From Chondrinema litorale (GTDB lineage Bacteria > Bacteroidota > Bacteroidia > Cytophagales > Flammeovirgaceae): a DNA stretch of 64,000 nucleotides. A program made the position numbers and the translations under genes. The notes below the pieces were generated by a model, which saw only the letters and a list, made by a program, of their open reading frames with translations, did not search any database and was not told where the DNA came from. The stretch is taken from the NCBI RefSeq assembly GCF_026250525.1, contig NZ_CP111044.1, forward strand, positions 62,001 to 126,000, written 5' to 3'. Below are positions 42,954-52,870 of the stretch, piece by piece (position 1 is the first letter of the stretch; each line of letters begins with the position of its first letter).

Positions 42954-44009
42954 ATGCAATATAAAGACTACAATTTAGAAGATTTTTTGGGTGATGAGTT
43001 TTTTGTAAATTGGGTGATAAATCCAGATGAAGGATCTACCGATTTTTGGGAAGGATGGCTCAAGCAAAATCCAGATAAATTAGTAGTTGTAACTCAGGCA
43101 AAGGAAGTTATTAAATCAACATCGTATAAAGAAAATTACATTCCAGATGAGTCGGTTTACTTCGATGTACTTGAGAATATTTACAAAGGCAAAAAGAGTA
43201 AACTGCAACAAGCAGAACAAAAGACCAAGTACTCATTTTATAAATATGCAGCAGCTATTGCTTTTATACTTTTAGTAGGTGGAATATGGATTGTTAATTA
43301 TTCAAATTCCATAGAAGCAAAAGAGGTAGTAGCTAGCTTAGAATTTATAAAAAAAGAAGTTCCGATAGGTAAGAAGCTTTCGTTAAAAATGCCTGATGGA
43401 ACGAGTATTAAACTGAACTCACAATCAACAATTACCTATACCAACCAGTACAACCAGCAAAAGAGAGAGGTCTTTTTGGAAGGTGAAGCATTTTTTGATG
43501 TAACTCCAAATCCAGAGAAACCATTTATTATTCACACAGGAACCGTAACCACAACCGTATTAGGCACCTCTTTCAACATAAATGCCTACCCAGATAAACA
43601 ACTTATTAAAGTAGCAGTAGCAGAAGGTAAAGTTTCTGTAGAAAACAAACAGTCAGAAACAGGTACAGACTTATATACTGAGAATGTATTGTATCCTAAT
43701 GAAATGGCGATCTATGATTTAGGAAAACAAAAAGTAGTAAAAGAAAAAGTAAATATAGAAGATGAGATTTCTTGGAAAGACGAGATCATCATATTTAGAA
43801 ATGCCAAGTTCGATGCTATTGTAGACAAACTTGAAAAATGGTATGATGTAAAATTTGAAATACAAGAAGGGCTCGAAATTAAAGGTGAGTTTAGTGGTAG
43901 GTTTGATAGAAGTAGTTTGGAAACCGTATTAGAAGGCCTGAGTTTCTCATCCAATATTTGCTATAAGATTGATGAAAAAATTATAAAAATAATAAACTGT
44001 AAAAAATAG
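42954..44009 (+). CDS. FecR-family anti-sigma factor
   Basis: The protein has 351 residues from the ATG at 42954 (a TTG three bases earlier is in frame but not needed). A cytoplasmic N-terminal domain (1-93) precedes one transmembrane helix (about 96-116: YAAAIAFILLVGGIWIVNY). The FecR domain follows (about 125-230: GKKLSLKMPDGTSIKLNSQS, VFLEGEAFFDVTP, TTTVLGTSFNINAYP, VAVAEGKVSV), then a C-terminal STN-like domain (DUF4974, about 270-350). It senses the loaded SusC-type transporter through that transporter's N-terminal domain and releases the sigma factor. It lies 104 nt after the sigma gene and 153 nt before SusC. Confidence 0.93.
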   Translation: MQYKDYNLEDFLGDEFFVNWVINPDEGSTDFWEGWLKQNPDKLVVVTQAKEVIKSTSYKENYIPDESVYFDVLENIYKGKKSKLQQAEQKTKYSFYKYAAAIAFILLVGGIWIVNYSNSIEAKEVVASLEFIKKEVPIGKKLSLKMPDGTSIKLNSQSTITYTNQYNQQKREVFLEGEAFFDVTPNPEKPFIIHTGTVTTTVLGTSFNINAYPDKQLIKVAVAEGKVSVENKQSETGTDLYTENVLYPNEMAIYDLGKQKVVKEKVNIEDEISWKDEIIIFRNAKFDAIVDKLEKWYDVKFEIQEGLEIKGEFSGRFDRSSLETVLEGLSFSSNICYKIDEKIIKIINCKK

Positions 44010-44071
44010 AAAATGAAAGCAGATGAAAGTCTGTAACAATTAGATTAATAAGGTTAAAAACATCTACAAAA

Positions 44072-44140
44072 AAGGGTATCCATGCATTCCGTTGGCGCAG
44101 AGTCTGGATACCCTTGGGTAGCTTTTGATTTATTTTTTTT
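44072..44140 (+). promoter_or_regulatory. Stem-loop in the SusC leader, attenuator-like
   Basis: AAGGGTATCCA (44072-44082) pairs perfectly with TGGATACCCTT (44105-44115) around a 22-nt loop. Downstream come TTTT and a run of eight T (about 44123-44140). It lies between fecR and the chosen SusC start at 44163, so it could end most transcripts after fecR or mark a regulated leader. It could also be a processing or stability hairpin. Confidence 0.6.
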
Positions 44141-44162
44141 CACCAAAAACTTAGGTAAATAT

Positions 44163-47100
44163 ATGCAATGGAAGTTTCTACAACAAATTTGGGTCATGTC
44201 GAAATATCTACTTTATGGTCTCACCCTTCAGATATTTTTTGCGGGCATGTTGTTAGCTGGTCCTGGCAATGCGCAAACAGAAAAAAAGCTTGACGAGATT
44301 TATTTGTCTTACGATTTTAATGGTAAAGACCTTAAACAAATTTTTAAGTTTCTTGAAAAAGAAACTGAATTCGCTTTCTCTTACAACAACTTTATTGTTA
44401 ATGAATCACAGAAGATAGAACTCTCTGGAAATCAAAATTCATTATACAATATCCTTTCAGAACTTTCTTCTAAAGCCAACTTAAGGTTTAAGAGAATAAA
44501 TGGAAGCATTTATGTAACCAATGCACCTGAAGGAGATAAAAACAATGATAAAGTTGTAGAAGAAATAGAGGCAGTACAAATAAGAGTTACTGGTACTGTA
44601 ACAGGTTCTGATGGTAATGAACCTCTTCCAGGAGTAAGTATTCTTATTAAAGATTCTAACGAAGGTACTACAACAGACATTTATGGTAATTATAGCTTAA
44701 ATGTTAATCAGGGAGATGTATTACAATATAGTTTTATTGGTTACAATACCTCAGAAATAGAAGTTGGAAGTAAAACGGAAATTGATGTAATATTACAAGT
44801 TTCTACTGAACAGTTAGAAGAAGTTATAATAGTTGGTTATGGAACACAAGAAAAAAAGGAAGTAACTGGTGCTATTGCTCAAATCGAAAGTAAAGAAATT
44901 CTTAAAAGTTCAGCAGTTTCTGTATCGAATGCTTTGGCTGGTAGAGTTCCTGGTTTAATTGTAAACCAAACAAACTCAGAACCTGGTAGAGATGAGGCTT
45001 CTGTGTATGTTCGTGGTATGGGTACTACAGGAAATAATGCGGCTCTTATCGTAATTGACGGTGTTGCTAATAGAGATGGTATTTCTAGGATAGACCCTAA
45101 CGACATTGAGTCTATGACTGTGCTAAAAGATGCTTCTGCTGCTATCTATGGTGCTCAAGCTGCAAATGGTGTAATTTTGATTACAACCAAAAGAGGTAAA
45201 ACTGGCAAACCAAGTATTAAATATAGTTTTAACCAAGGATTTGTAAGCCCAACCAGAAAAATGGAGTTGGCAGATGCAGCACTTTATACAAAGAGTGTAA
45301 ATGCTTGGAGCGTTCAACAAGGTCAAGGTGAGATTTATACAGATGAGCAAATTGCAGCTTACGAAAGTGGTGCTGAACCAAGTACCGACTGGTTAGATGA
45401 AGTTTATAAAAACCACTCGTTACAAAACAGACATAGTTTAACAGTAAGTGGTGGTACTGATGTTGTTACTTACTTCCTTTCTGCTGGTACTACTTTCCAA
45501 AATGGATTGGTTACTGACGATGACATTACTGAGTATAGACAGTATAACATTCGTTCAAATGTTGATATTAATTTATCTAAAAGATTAAACATTGGATTTG
45601 ATCTAGCTGGAAGACGAGAAGATAGAAATTGGTTACAATATGAAGATGCTACAATCTACGGAAGTACAATTAGATCTGCTCCGATTATTCCTGCTACTAT
45701 AGATGGCTTACCAGCAAGAGGTAGAGAGAATCAAAACCCATTAGCTATAGCACAAGGTCCAGGTTATTTAGCTCAAGACAGAGATGTATTTAATGGTACA
45801 TTTAAAGCAGAATATGATATCCCCGGTGTAGAAGGTCTTTCAGTTGACGGTTTTGCCGCTATTGATATTTTCACAGGACAAAGAAAACATTTCTTCCAAC
45901 AGTATTCATTTTATGATGATCTAGATGGTGATGGTATTCCTGAAGAACAAAAAGGAGGTCCTTCTCAAAGTGATACATATTTAAGACAAGATGATCAAAA
46001 TAGCCAATCTATTACTCTTCATGCTAAGATTAAATATGAACGTCAGTTTGGAGATCATAACATTGCTGCTTTTATGGCATACGAGCAGAATAAAGTTCAA
46101 GCAGACACCTTCTGGGTACAAAGAAGAGGCTTTGAATCAGATCAAATTGATCAAATCTTTGCAGGGAGTGCAGATACTGATAATCATTCTAATTATGGAT
46201 GGGCTGCGCAAAGTGCTAGACAAAACTACTTTGGTCGTGTAGCATATACATTAAAAGACAGATATATGTTCCAATTCCACTTTAGATATGATGGATCTGA
46301 TATTTTCCCAAGTGGAGAGAGATTTGGATTCTTTCCTGGAGTATCTGCAGGTTGGAGAATTTCTGAAGAATCATTTTTTAATGTACCTGTCATAAGTAGC
46401 TTAAAGTTAAGAGGTTCTTGGGGTAAATTAGGTAATGATAGAGTTGGTCGTTTTCAATACCTAAACTTATTTAGTTATGGAGCAGCAAATGGTGGTTATG
46501 TATTCGATGGAGCAAACGTAAATGTATTGATTCCTGGTGTGGCTCCAAACCCAGCTATTACATGGGAGACTAAAAACACGACTAACTTTGGATTGGATGC
46601 AGGTTTCTTTGAAGATAGATTAAGTTTTGTATTAGATGTATTCTTTGAAAATAGAAAAAGTATCTTAACTGCAAGGAATGTAACTGTACCTAATTATACA
46701 GGTTTAATATTACCTGACGAAAACATAGGTGAAGTTGAGAATAAAGGTTTTGATGCTCAATTAACTTATAGAAATAAGATTGGTCCAGTTAATTTTAACA
46801 TAGGTTCAAATATTACTTATGCAAGAAACAAAATCATCTTTATGGATGAGGCAGGTCTTTATCCAGAAGATTATCAATCTAGAGAAGGGCACCCAATTGG
46901 TTCATCTTTAGTATATGATTATATAGGAATCTATCGTACGCAAGAAGATTTAGATACCTACCCAGGTTTAGAAGGTACAAGACTTGGAGATCCAATCTTT
47001 AGAGATGTAAACGGAGATGGAATATTAAATACAAGTGATAGAATTAGAGAAGAACGTACAAATATTCCACAGTTGCAATATGGTTTTAATCTTGGTCTAC

Positions 47101-47531
47101 AATATAAAGGATTCGATTTTTCCGCATTGTTTCAAGGTCAAGCTAGAGTATCTCAATACTTAAGATATACCTTTAACAATGGTAATAATGCATTGGCTTA
47201 CTTCTTAGAAAATGCTTGGACAGAAGATAACCCTAATGCTTCATTACCAGCTTTTAACAGAGGTACAACTAATGATAGATTAAATAACCTTTGGTTAAGA
47301 GATGTTTCTTTCCTTCGTCTTAAAAACATAGAGCTTGGTTACTCATTGCCAACTTCTTTAGTAACTAAAATAGGTTTCCAAAATGTAAGAGTATATGTAA
47401 ACGGATATAACCTATTAACTTTTGATGGCCTGAAGAAAGATGGGTTAACAGACCCTGAAAGTGTAAACATAGAAGGATGGCAGTTCCCTCATACAAAAAG
47501 TGTAAATTTTGGGTTTAACCTAACATTTTAA
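44163..47531 (+). CDS. susC: SusC/RagA-family TonB-dependent outer-membrane transporter
   Basis: The product has 1122 residues from ATG 44163, preferred over the in-frame ATG at 44082 because it begins the standard SusC leader (MSKYLLYGLTLQIFFAGMLLA follows) and 44082 lies in the stem-loop. Domains in order: STN secretin/TonB short domain (DLKQIFKFLEKETEFAFSYN), carboxypeptidase-D-like sandwich (RVTGTVTGSDGNEPLPGVSILIKD, split), plug (EEVIIVGYGTQEKKEVTGAI, VYVRGMGTTGNNAALIVIDGV, IESMTVLKDASAAIYGAQAANGVILITTK in pieces) and a 22-strand barrel. The STN domain explains the FecI/FecR genes upstream. It forms the import pore for glycans or peptides with SusD, encoded 12 nt downstream. Confidence 0.95.
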   Translation: MQWKFLQQIWVMSKYLLYGLTLQIFFAGMLLAGPGNAQTEKKLDEIYLSYDFNGKDLKQIFKFLEKETEFAFSYNNFIVNESQKIELSGNQNSLYNILSELSSKANLRFKRINGSIYVTNAPEGDKNNDKVVEEIEAVQIRVTGTVTGSDGNEPLPGVSILIKDSNEGTTTDIYGNYSLNVNQGDVLQYSFIGYNTSEIEVGSKTEIDVILQVSTEQLEEVIIVGYGTQEKKEVTGAIAQIESKEILKSSAVSVSNALAGRVPGLIVNQTNSEPGRDEASVYVRGMGTTGNNAALIVIDGVANRDGISRIDPNDIESMTVLKDASAAIYGAQAANGVILITTKRGKTGKPSIKYSFNQGFVSPTRKMELADAALYTKSVNAWSVQQGQGEIYTDEQIAAYESGAEPSTDWLDEVYKNHSLQNRHSLTVSGGTDVVTYFLSAGTTFQNGLVTDDDITEYRQYNIRSNVDINLSKRLNIGFDLAGRREDRNWLQYEDATIYGSTIRSAPIIPATIDGLPARGRENQNPLAIAQGPGYLAQDRDVFNGTFKAEYDIPGVEGLSVDGFAAIDIFTGQRKHFFQQYSFYDDLDGDGIPEEQKGGPSQSDTYLRQDDQNSQSITLHAKIKYERQFGDHNIAAFMAYEQNKVQADTFWVQRRGFESDQIDQIFAGSADTDNHSNYGWAAQSARQNYFGRVAYTLKDRYMFQFHFRYDGSDIFPSGERFGFFPGVSAGWRISEESFFNVPVISSLKLRGSWGKLGNDRVGRFQYLNLFSYGAANGGYVFDGANVNVLIPGVAPNPAITWETKNTTNFGLDAGFFEDRLSFVLDVFFENRKSILTARNVTVPNYTGLILPDENIGEVENKGFDAQLTYRNKIGPVNFNIGSNITYARNKIIFMDEAGLYPEDYQSREGHPIGSSLVYDYIGIYRTQEDLDTYPGLEGTRLGDPIFRDVNGDGILNTSDRIREERTNIPQLQYGFNLGLQYKGFDFSALFQGQARVSQYLRYTFNNGNNALAYFLENAWTEDNPNASLPAFNRGTTNDRLNNLWLRDVSFLRLKNIELGYSLPTSLVTKIGFQNVRVYVNGYNLLTFDGLKKDGLTDPESVNIEGWQFPHTKSVNFGFNLTF

Positions 47532-47543
47532 TCCCTAGCTAAT

Positions 47544-49217
47544 ATGAATTATAGAAAATTATATATATATCTGATCGCAGTATTGTCAGTATTAGCTTCA
47601 TGTTCTGATGATATACTAGATACAAAACCACTAGATGGTTATAGCGAAATAGACGTTTTCGCTGATGAAGCCTTATTAAGGAATTATGTAAATGGAACTT
47701 ATAGAGGTTTTCGTCATCCATTTGATAATGAAAACTCATTAACAGATGGACTAACGGATAATGCTTTTAATCAGCATGGTAGTGCAGAGGGTACTATTAA
47801 AACCTATACAAGAGCAGAAGTAAACCCAAGTAATGGTGAAGGTATCACTAGAAGCTTATGGGCAACTGCTTATGCTTATATTAGAAGAACAAATGTTTAT
47901 TTTGAAGGAACTGTAGATTCTCAAATAAATGAAGAAGCACTTTCTGTGATGGATGGTGAAATGCGGTTTATTAGAGCATTTCTTTATTTCGATCTATTAA
48001 GATGGTATGGTGGTGTTCCTTTGATTACAACTACATTTGAGCTAGATGATGAAAATATGGCAGTTTCAAGAAACTCATCAGAAGAAATAGCTAGCTTTAT
48101 TGTTGAAGAATGTGACTTAGCAATCGAAGAATTATTATCTGTTGCTGATGGTGATTACGAATTAGGTAGAGCTTCAATAGAAGCAGCAATGGCTCTAAAA
48201 GCACGTACTTTATTATACATTGCTAGTCCATTATATAATGAAGAAGGAGACATGTCTAGATGGCAAGCAGCTAGCGATGCTAATCAAGCTGTTATGGAAT
48301 TATCAACAGTTTCTTTAGTACAAGCTGCTGATAATCCAAATGCCTACGGTGAGTTATTTACTGCAGACTTTACTGAAGAAGCAATCTTTTCAAGATATTT
48401 CACAGAAGTAAATAACCAAGGTTATGGAGTAAATACTTGGCTTTTTCCAAACAGTAATGGAGGTTGGGCTAATACTACTCCTTCTCAAGATTTGGTAGAT
48501 AGTTATGAGTTAACTAATGGTAACTTACCTTCAAACCCAGAATCAGGTTACGATGATCAAGATCCTTATGTTAACCGTGATCCAAGATTCTACCAAACCA
48601 TTCTTTATAATGGAGCTCCTTTTAAAGATGCTGAATATGAGTACTTTTTAGATATAAATGATCCTACCAATTCTGCATTAGCAGGTAAAGATTCTCGTTA
48701 CTCTACAATTTCTGCACATAATGCATCAAGAACAGGATATAACTTCCGTAAGTGGGTGCAAGAAGACGAAGGAGAATATTCTGGTAACACTGGTCCATGG
48801 ATCATATTCAGAAAAGCAGAATTCTATCTTAACTATGCTGAAGCACAAATTGCTTTAGGCAATGAGAGTGAAGCTAGAACAGCAATCAATGAAGTTAGAG
48901 AAAGAGTTGGAATGCCTCCTTTAACAGTGAGTGGCGAAGAATTAGTAGAGAGATACAGAAATGAAAGAAGAGTAGAGTTGGTGTTAGAAGATCATAGATT
49001 CTTTGATGTAAGAAGATGGACTATTGCTCCTGAAGAGTTTTCTGAAACTGTTACTGGGGTAAATGTTTACAAAGATGGTGATGATTATGTCTATAGTTAC
49101 GATTTAATTACAGACGACACTAAAGTGTGGGAAGATAGAATGTATTTCTTACCAATTCCAATTGATGAAGTTCAAAGAAGTGGAAATTCACTTGAACAAA
49201 ATCCTGGCTACCAATAA
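47544..49217 (+). CDS. susD: SusD/RagB-family surface substrate-binding lipoprotein
   Basis: The protein has 557 residues. The signal peptide ends VLASC and Cys is followed by SDDILD, the acidic surface-export signal. The SusD fold shows the N-terminal EIDVFADEALLRNYVNGTYRG, the TPR-like helices with GEMRFIRAFLYFDLLRWYGGVPLIT, and the C-terminal signature FRKAEFYLNYAEAQIALGNE, INEVRERVGMPPL and YRNERRVELVLEDHRFFDVRRW. It caps the SusC pore and delivers ligand. The ligand is not predictable from the sequence: no CAZyme follows immediately, only a VCBS/UnbV lipoprotein. A strong terminator ends the unit. Confidence 0.95.
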   Translation: MNYRKLYIYLIAVLSVLASCSDDILDTKPLDGYSEIDVFADEALLRNYVNGTYRGFRHPFDNENSLTDGLTDNAFNQHGSAEGTIKTYTRAEVNPSNGEGITRSLWATAYAYIRRTNVYFEGTVDSQINEEALSVMDGEMRFIRAFLYFDLLRWYGGVPLITTTFELDDENMAVSRNSSEEIASFIVEECDLAIEELLSVADGDYELGRASIEAAMALKARTLLYIASPLYNEEGDMSRWQAASDANQAVMELSTVSLVQAADNPNAYGELFTADFTEEAIFSRYFTEVNNQGYGVNTWLFPNSNGGWANTTPSQDLVDSYELTNGNLPSNPESGYDDQDPYVNRDPRFYQTILYNGAPFKDAEYEYFLDINDPTNSALAGKDSRYSTISAHNASRTGYNFRKWVQEDEGEYSGNTGPWIIFRKAEFYLNYAEAQIALGNESEARTAINEVRERVGMPPLTVSGEELVERYRNERRVELVLEDHRFFDVRRWTIAPEEFSETVTGVNVYKDGDDYVYSYDLITDDTKVWEDRMYFLPIPIDEVQRSGNSLEQNPGYQ

Positions 49218-49261
49218 GAAAATGTGAATCTTCACTTTTAAATAGCTAATTACTATCTATT

Positions 49262-49309
49262 ATCTCCAGCTACCTCTTAGTGCTTTCTTTGGTGGCTGGA
49301 GATTTTTTT
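49262..49309 (+). terminator. Rho-independent terminator after susD
   Basis: A 13-bp stem (atctccagctacc / ggtggctggagat, one G-U pair), 16-nt loop, and a run of seven T. Confidence 0.9.
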
Positions 49310-49385
49310 ACTATCAGAATCAATTCAACAGCACTTCACTATCATTAATAGCATATCATAATTTTAATCATTAACAAAGTATAAA

Positions 49386-49393
49386 TACATTTG
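49386..49393 (+). promoter_or_regulatory. Candidate -7 promoter element of the VCBS/UnbV gene
   Basis: TACATTTG fits TAnnTTTG, 54 bp before the ATG. It supports a separate promoter after the susD terminator. Confidence 0.4.
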
Positions 49394-49447
49394 CAGGTAG
49401 GTTAAACTATCGCAAATCATTCACTTTAAAATACAGCCATCTCAATT

Positions 49448-52400
49448 ATGGGCAAATCAAGTTTATTTAGGTTAATCAGTTGTTTGTGGGTATTACTGTT
49501 TGTTAGTTGTGAGGAAGACAAGATGTTTAAAGAAATGCCATCGAGTCACACAGGTGTACACTTTACAAATGAGATAATTGAAACCGAACATAATAACATT
49601 ATGACCTACGAATACACCTACAATGGTTCTGGTGTGGCAGTAGGCGATTTGAACAATGATGGTTTGGCTGATATGTATTTTTCTGGAAATACAGTGCCTA
49701 ACAAACTGTATTTGAACCAAGGAGAATTTAAGTTTAAAGAAGTTACGCAAGAGACAAAAACAGCAGGTAGAAACAACTGGAAAACTGGTGTGAACCTAGT
49801 AGACATCAATGCAGACGGTTGGTTAGATATTTATTTATGTTATTCTGGTAATGCAAAAGGAGAGGGATATAACAAGCCAGTAATTGTAGATCAACCAGAT
49901 AGAATGAACCAATTGTTCATCAACAATGGATGTGAGCCCGGTGGAGTACCAACATTTACTGAGAGTGCTAAAAGTTATGGTTTAGAAGCTCCCGGAACAT
50001 TCTCTACACAATCTTACTTTTTCGATTATGACAAAGACGGAGATTTAGATATGTTTTTGCTGAATCACGCCAACATGTTTTACTCTGTTTTTTATAATGT
50101 AAAGCGGTTAAGAAGTTTAAGGCATCCTTATTTTGGGAATAAACTTTTCAAAAACGAGCAAGGGAAATTTGTAGAAGTAAGTGAAGAAGCAGGTATACAT
50201 GGTAGTGGGTTAAACTTTGGTTTAAGTGCTTCTATTTCAGATTTAAATGCAGATGGATGGCCAGATATATATGTAACGAATGATTACGATGAACAAGATT
50301 TCTGTTACATTAATAATAAAGATGGATCATTTAAAGAAATTTCTCATACCATCTTCGATCATCTTTCTAAATATGGAATGGGCTCTGACATTGCAGATAT
50401 CAACAACGATGGTTTGCAAGATATTTTTGTAGCGGATATGTTACCAGAAGACAATCGTAGACAAAAATTACTAAAAGGTCCAGATGATTTCGACAAGCAT
50501 ACTATGGCAGTTGATAGTGGGTATCATCATCAATACATGAGAAATACCTTACAATTGAATCAAGGTTTTTTTGAAGATACCTTACCACATTTCAGTGAAA
50601 TAGCTCAGTTTTCGGGAATATCTAATACGGATTGGAGCTGGTCTAGTTTATTGCTAGATTTTGATAATGATGGATTAAAAGACCTTTTTATCACCAATGG
50701 TTATTATCGTGATTTTACAAATCTTGATTTTGTAAAATATACTGTGAATGAGCAAGCAAGTAAATCTAATAGTAACATTAAAGATGTAAATATGTTGGAG
50801 CTTATCCATCAAATGCCATCTACCAAAGTGAGCAATTACATATTCAGTAATACAGATGGGGTAAAGTTTACGAACCAGACGGTAAATTGGGGTTTGGATA
50901 AACAAACCATCTCAAATGGAACAGCCTATGCAGATTTTGATAATGATGGCGACTATGATTTGGTAGTTTGTAATTTGGGAGACGAAGTGAGCATCTATCA
51001 AAATCAACAAGAAAAAACAAATACAAATAATTACCTCAAGCTCGATTTAAAAGGAGAAGGGCAAAATACAAAAGCAATTGGTTCTAAAGTTTGGTTGAAA
51101 CTCGCAGATAAGGATTTATTTTACGAAGCATATTATACAAGGGGATATCAATCTTCAATTGAGCCAGTTTTAACAATTGGTTTGGGAAAAGCAACATCAA
51201 TTGATGAACTTAAAATAGAATGGCCAGATGGTAAAACTACTGTTTTAAATGATGTAAAAACGAATCAAGTTTTAAAAGTCGAGCAAGCAGAAGGCAAACT
51301 GTTAGCAAAAAATGAAAATGATCAAAATATTAAATCTTACCTATTAGGAGACGCTACTAAAGCTTCAGGAATTAACTTTAAGCACAAAGAAAATCCTTAT
51401 GTTGACTTTAAAGCTGAAAGGTTATTGTTGTACCAGTTATCTAAATTGGGAGGTAAGTTGGCAGTTGCCGATGTAAATGCAGATGGGAACGATGATGTGT
51501 ATTTCTGCGGAGCAGCAGGACAAGCGGGAGAGTTGTATTTAGGTAATGATGATGGCACTTTTATAAATGGTGAACTCACTCTTGCTGAAAAAGATCACAT
51601 CTCTGAAGATATAGAAGCTTCATTTTTTGATGCCGACGCTGATGGTGATTTGGATTTATATGTAGTGAGTGGTGGGAATGAATTTACATTCAAGAATCAG
51701 TTTTACCAAGATAGATTATATCTGAATGATGGCGCTGGTAATTTCTCAAAAGCAGAGACAAGTTTACCTAATAACACTACCAGTGGAAGTTGTGCAGTGG
51801 CAGTAGATTTTGATAAAGATGGAGACCTAGATGTATTTGTTGGAGGTAGGTTAACTCCAGAAAATTATCCATATATTCCAGAAAGTCATTTCTTTAAGAA
51901 TGATACAGATGCAACAGGAAATCTAGTTTTCACCGATATCGGATTAGATGTTTTCGATGGAAACCAAAAGTTAGGCATGGTGACCGATGCACTTTGGACA
52001 GATATTAATAATGATACTTGGCCAGATTTAATAGTAGTGGGTGAATGGATGCCTGTTAAGGTTTATCAAAACAATGCGGGTAAAAACTTTTCAGATGTTT
52101 CTGATCAATTCAATTTAGGAAAGACCAATGGCTGGTGGACAAGTATAACTGCATTAGATGTTGATGGTGACGGAGATCAAGACTTTTTATTAGGCAATGC
52201 AGGTACAAATAACCAATTAAATGTTTCACTTGAGCAACCCGTTACATGCTTTGCCTTGGATATTAACAAAGATGGCAGAGTTGACCCAATTTTGTGTTCT
52301 TACGTTCAAGGCACGAGTTATCCTTTGCCAAGTAGAGATGAATTATTAGAGCAAGCTGTAATTTTGAGAAAGAAATTTATCAAATATGCAGATTATGCAG

Positions 52401-52858
52401 ATGCAACTATCGAAGATGTATTGAATAAAGAACAATTGGATAAAGCTCACAAATTGACAGCTTATACATTAGAATCTGCGGTATTAGAAAATAAGGGAAA
52501 TGGTAAACTTGAGTTAAAACCGCTACCTGAAATGGCTCAGATATCTATGATCAATGCATTTGTGCAACACGATTTTGATGGCGATGGAGCTAATGAGATT
52601 TTAGCTGCTGGTAACTTTTATCCATACAGAGTAGAGTTTGGTAGTAGTGATGCCTCAAAAGGTGTGCTTCTGAAATTTGATAGTGGTGAACCACAAGTTT
52701 ATAAAACAAATTCTCAACTTGCGCTTGGTGGTGATATTCGAGATATGGCAGTCTTAAAATTCAAAAATGGCAGTGATAAAATCATTGTCACAAGAAACAA
52801 TGACAAAGCCAGTGTTTACGAAATCAATTCAAGTACACAGCATGTAGTTGTAAAGTGA
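49448..52858 (+). CDS. Large VCBS/FG-GAP-repeat lipoprotein with ASPIC/UnbV domain
   Basis: The protein has 1136 residues. The signal peptide ends LLFVSC with CEEDK as surface-export signal. N-terminal VCBS/FG-GAP repeats run over about 60-500 (GVAVGDLNNDGLADMYFSGN, NLVDINADGWLDIYLCYSG, FFDYDKDGDLDMFLLNH, SISDLNADGWPDIYVTND, SDIADINNDGLQDIFVAD). An ASPIC/UnbV domain follows (about 520-610, including DELKIEWPDGKTTVL), then a second repeat set (about 660-1000). These calcium-loop propellers are common on the Bacteroidota surface and often sit beside SusCD pairs. No catalytic function is evident. It has its own promoter-like element but is probably functionally linked to the SusCD genes upstream. 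Confidence 0.87.
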   Translation: MGKSSLFRLISCLWVLLFVSCEEDKMFKEMPSSHTGVHFTNEIIETEHNNIMTYEYTYNGSGVAVGDLNNDGLADMYFSGNTVPNKLYLNQGEFKFKEVTQETKTAGRNNWKTGVNLVDINADGWLDIYLCYSGNAKGEGYNKPVIVDQPDRMNQLFINNGCEPGGVPTFTESAKSYGLEAPGTFSTQSYFFDYDKDGDLDMFLLNHANMFYSVFYNVKRLRSLRHPYFGNKLFKNEQGKFVEVSEEAGIHGSGLNFGLSASISDLNADGWPDIYVTNDYDEQDFCYINNKDGSFKEISHTIFDHLSKYGMGSDIADINNDGLQDIFVADMLPEDNRRQKLLKGPDDFDKHTMAVDSGYHHQYMRNTLQLNQGFFEDTLPHFSEIAQFSGISNTDWSWSSLLLDFDNDGLKDLFITNGYYRDFTNLDFVKYTVNEQASKSNSNIKDVNMLELIHQMPSTKVSNYIFSNTDGVKFTNQTVNWGLDKQTISNGTAYADFDNDGDYDLVVCNLGDEVSIYQNQQEKTNTNNYLKLDLKGEGQNTKAIGSKVWLKLADKDLFYEAYYTRGYQSSIEPVLTIGLGKATSIDELKIEWPDGKTTVLNDVKTNQVLKVEQAEGKLLAKNENDQNIKSYLLGDATKASGINFKHKENPYVDFKAERLLLYQLSKLGGKLAVADVNADGNDDVYFCGAAGQAGELYLGNDDGTFINGELTLAEKDHISEDIEASFFDADADGDLDLYVVSGGNEFTFKNQFYQDRLYLNDGAGNFSKAETSLPNNTTSGSCAVAVDFDKDGDLDVFVGGRLTPENYPYIPESHFFKNDTDATGNLVFTDIGLDVFDGNQKLGMVTDALWTDINNDTWPDLIVVGEWMPVKVYQNNAGKNFSDVSDQFNLGKTNGWWTSITALDVDGDGDQDFLLGNAGTNNQLNVSLEQPVTCFALDINKDGRVDPILCSYVQGTSYPLPSRDELLEQAVILRKKFIKYADYADATIEDVLNKEQLDKAHKLTAYTLESAVLENKGNGKLELKPLPEMAQISMINAFVQHDFDGDGANEILAAGNFYPYRVEFGSSDASKGVLLKFDSGEPQVYKTNSQLALGGDIRDMAVLKFKNGSDKIIVTRNNDKASVYEINSSTQHVVVK

Positions 52859-52870
52859 TGAAGTTTGACT

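Noticed and set aside
44082..44162. Upstream SusC start (27 extra residues)
   Set aside because: The first ATG lies in a stem-loop and the added residues do not fit a signal peptide, whereas 44163 begins a typical SusC leader.
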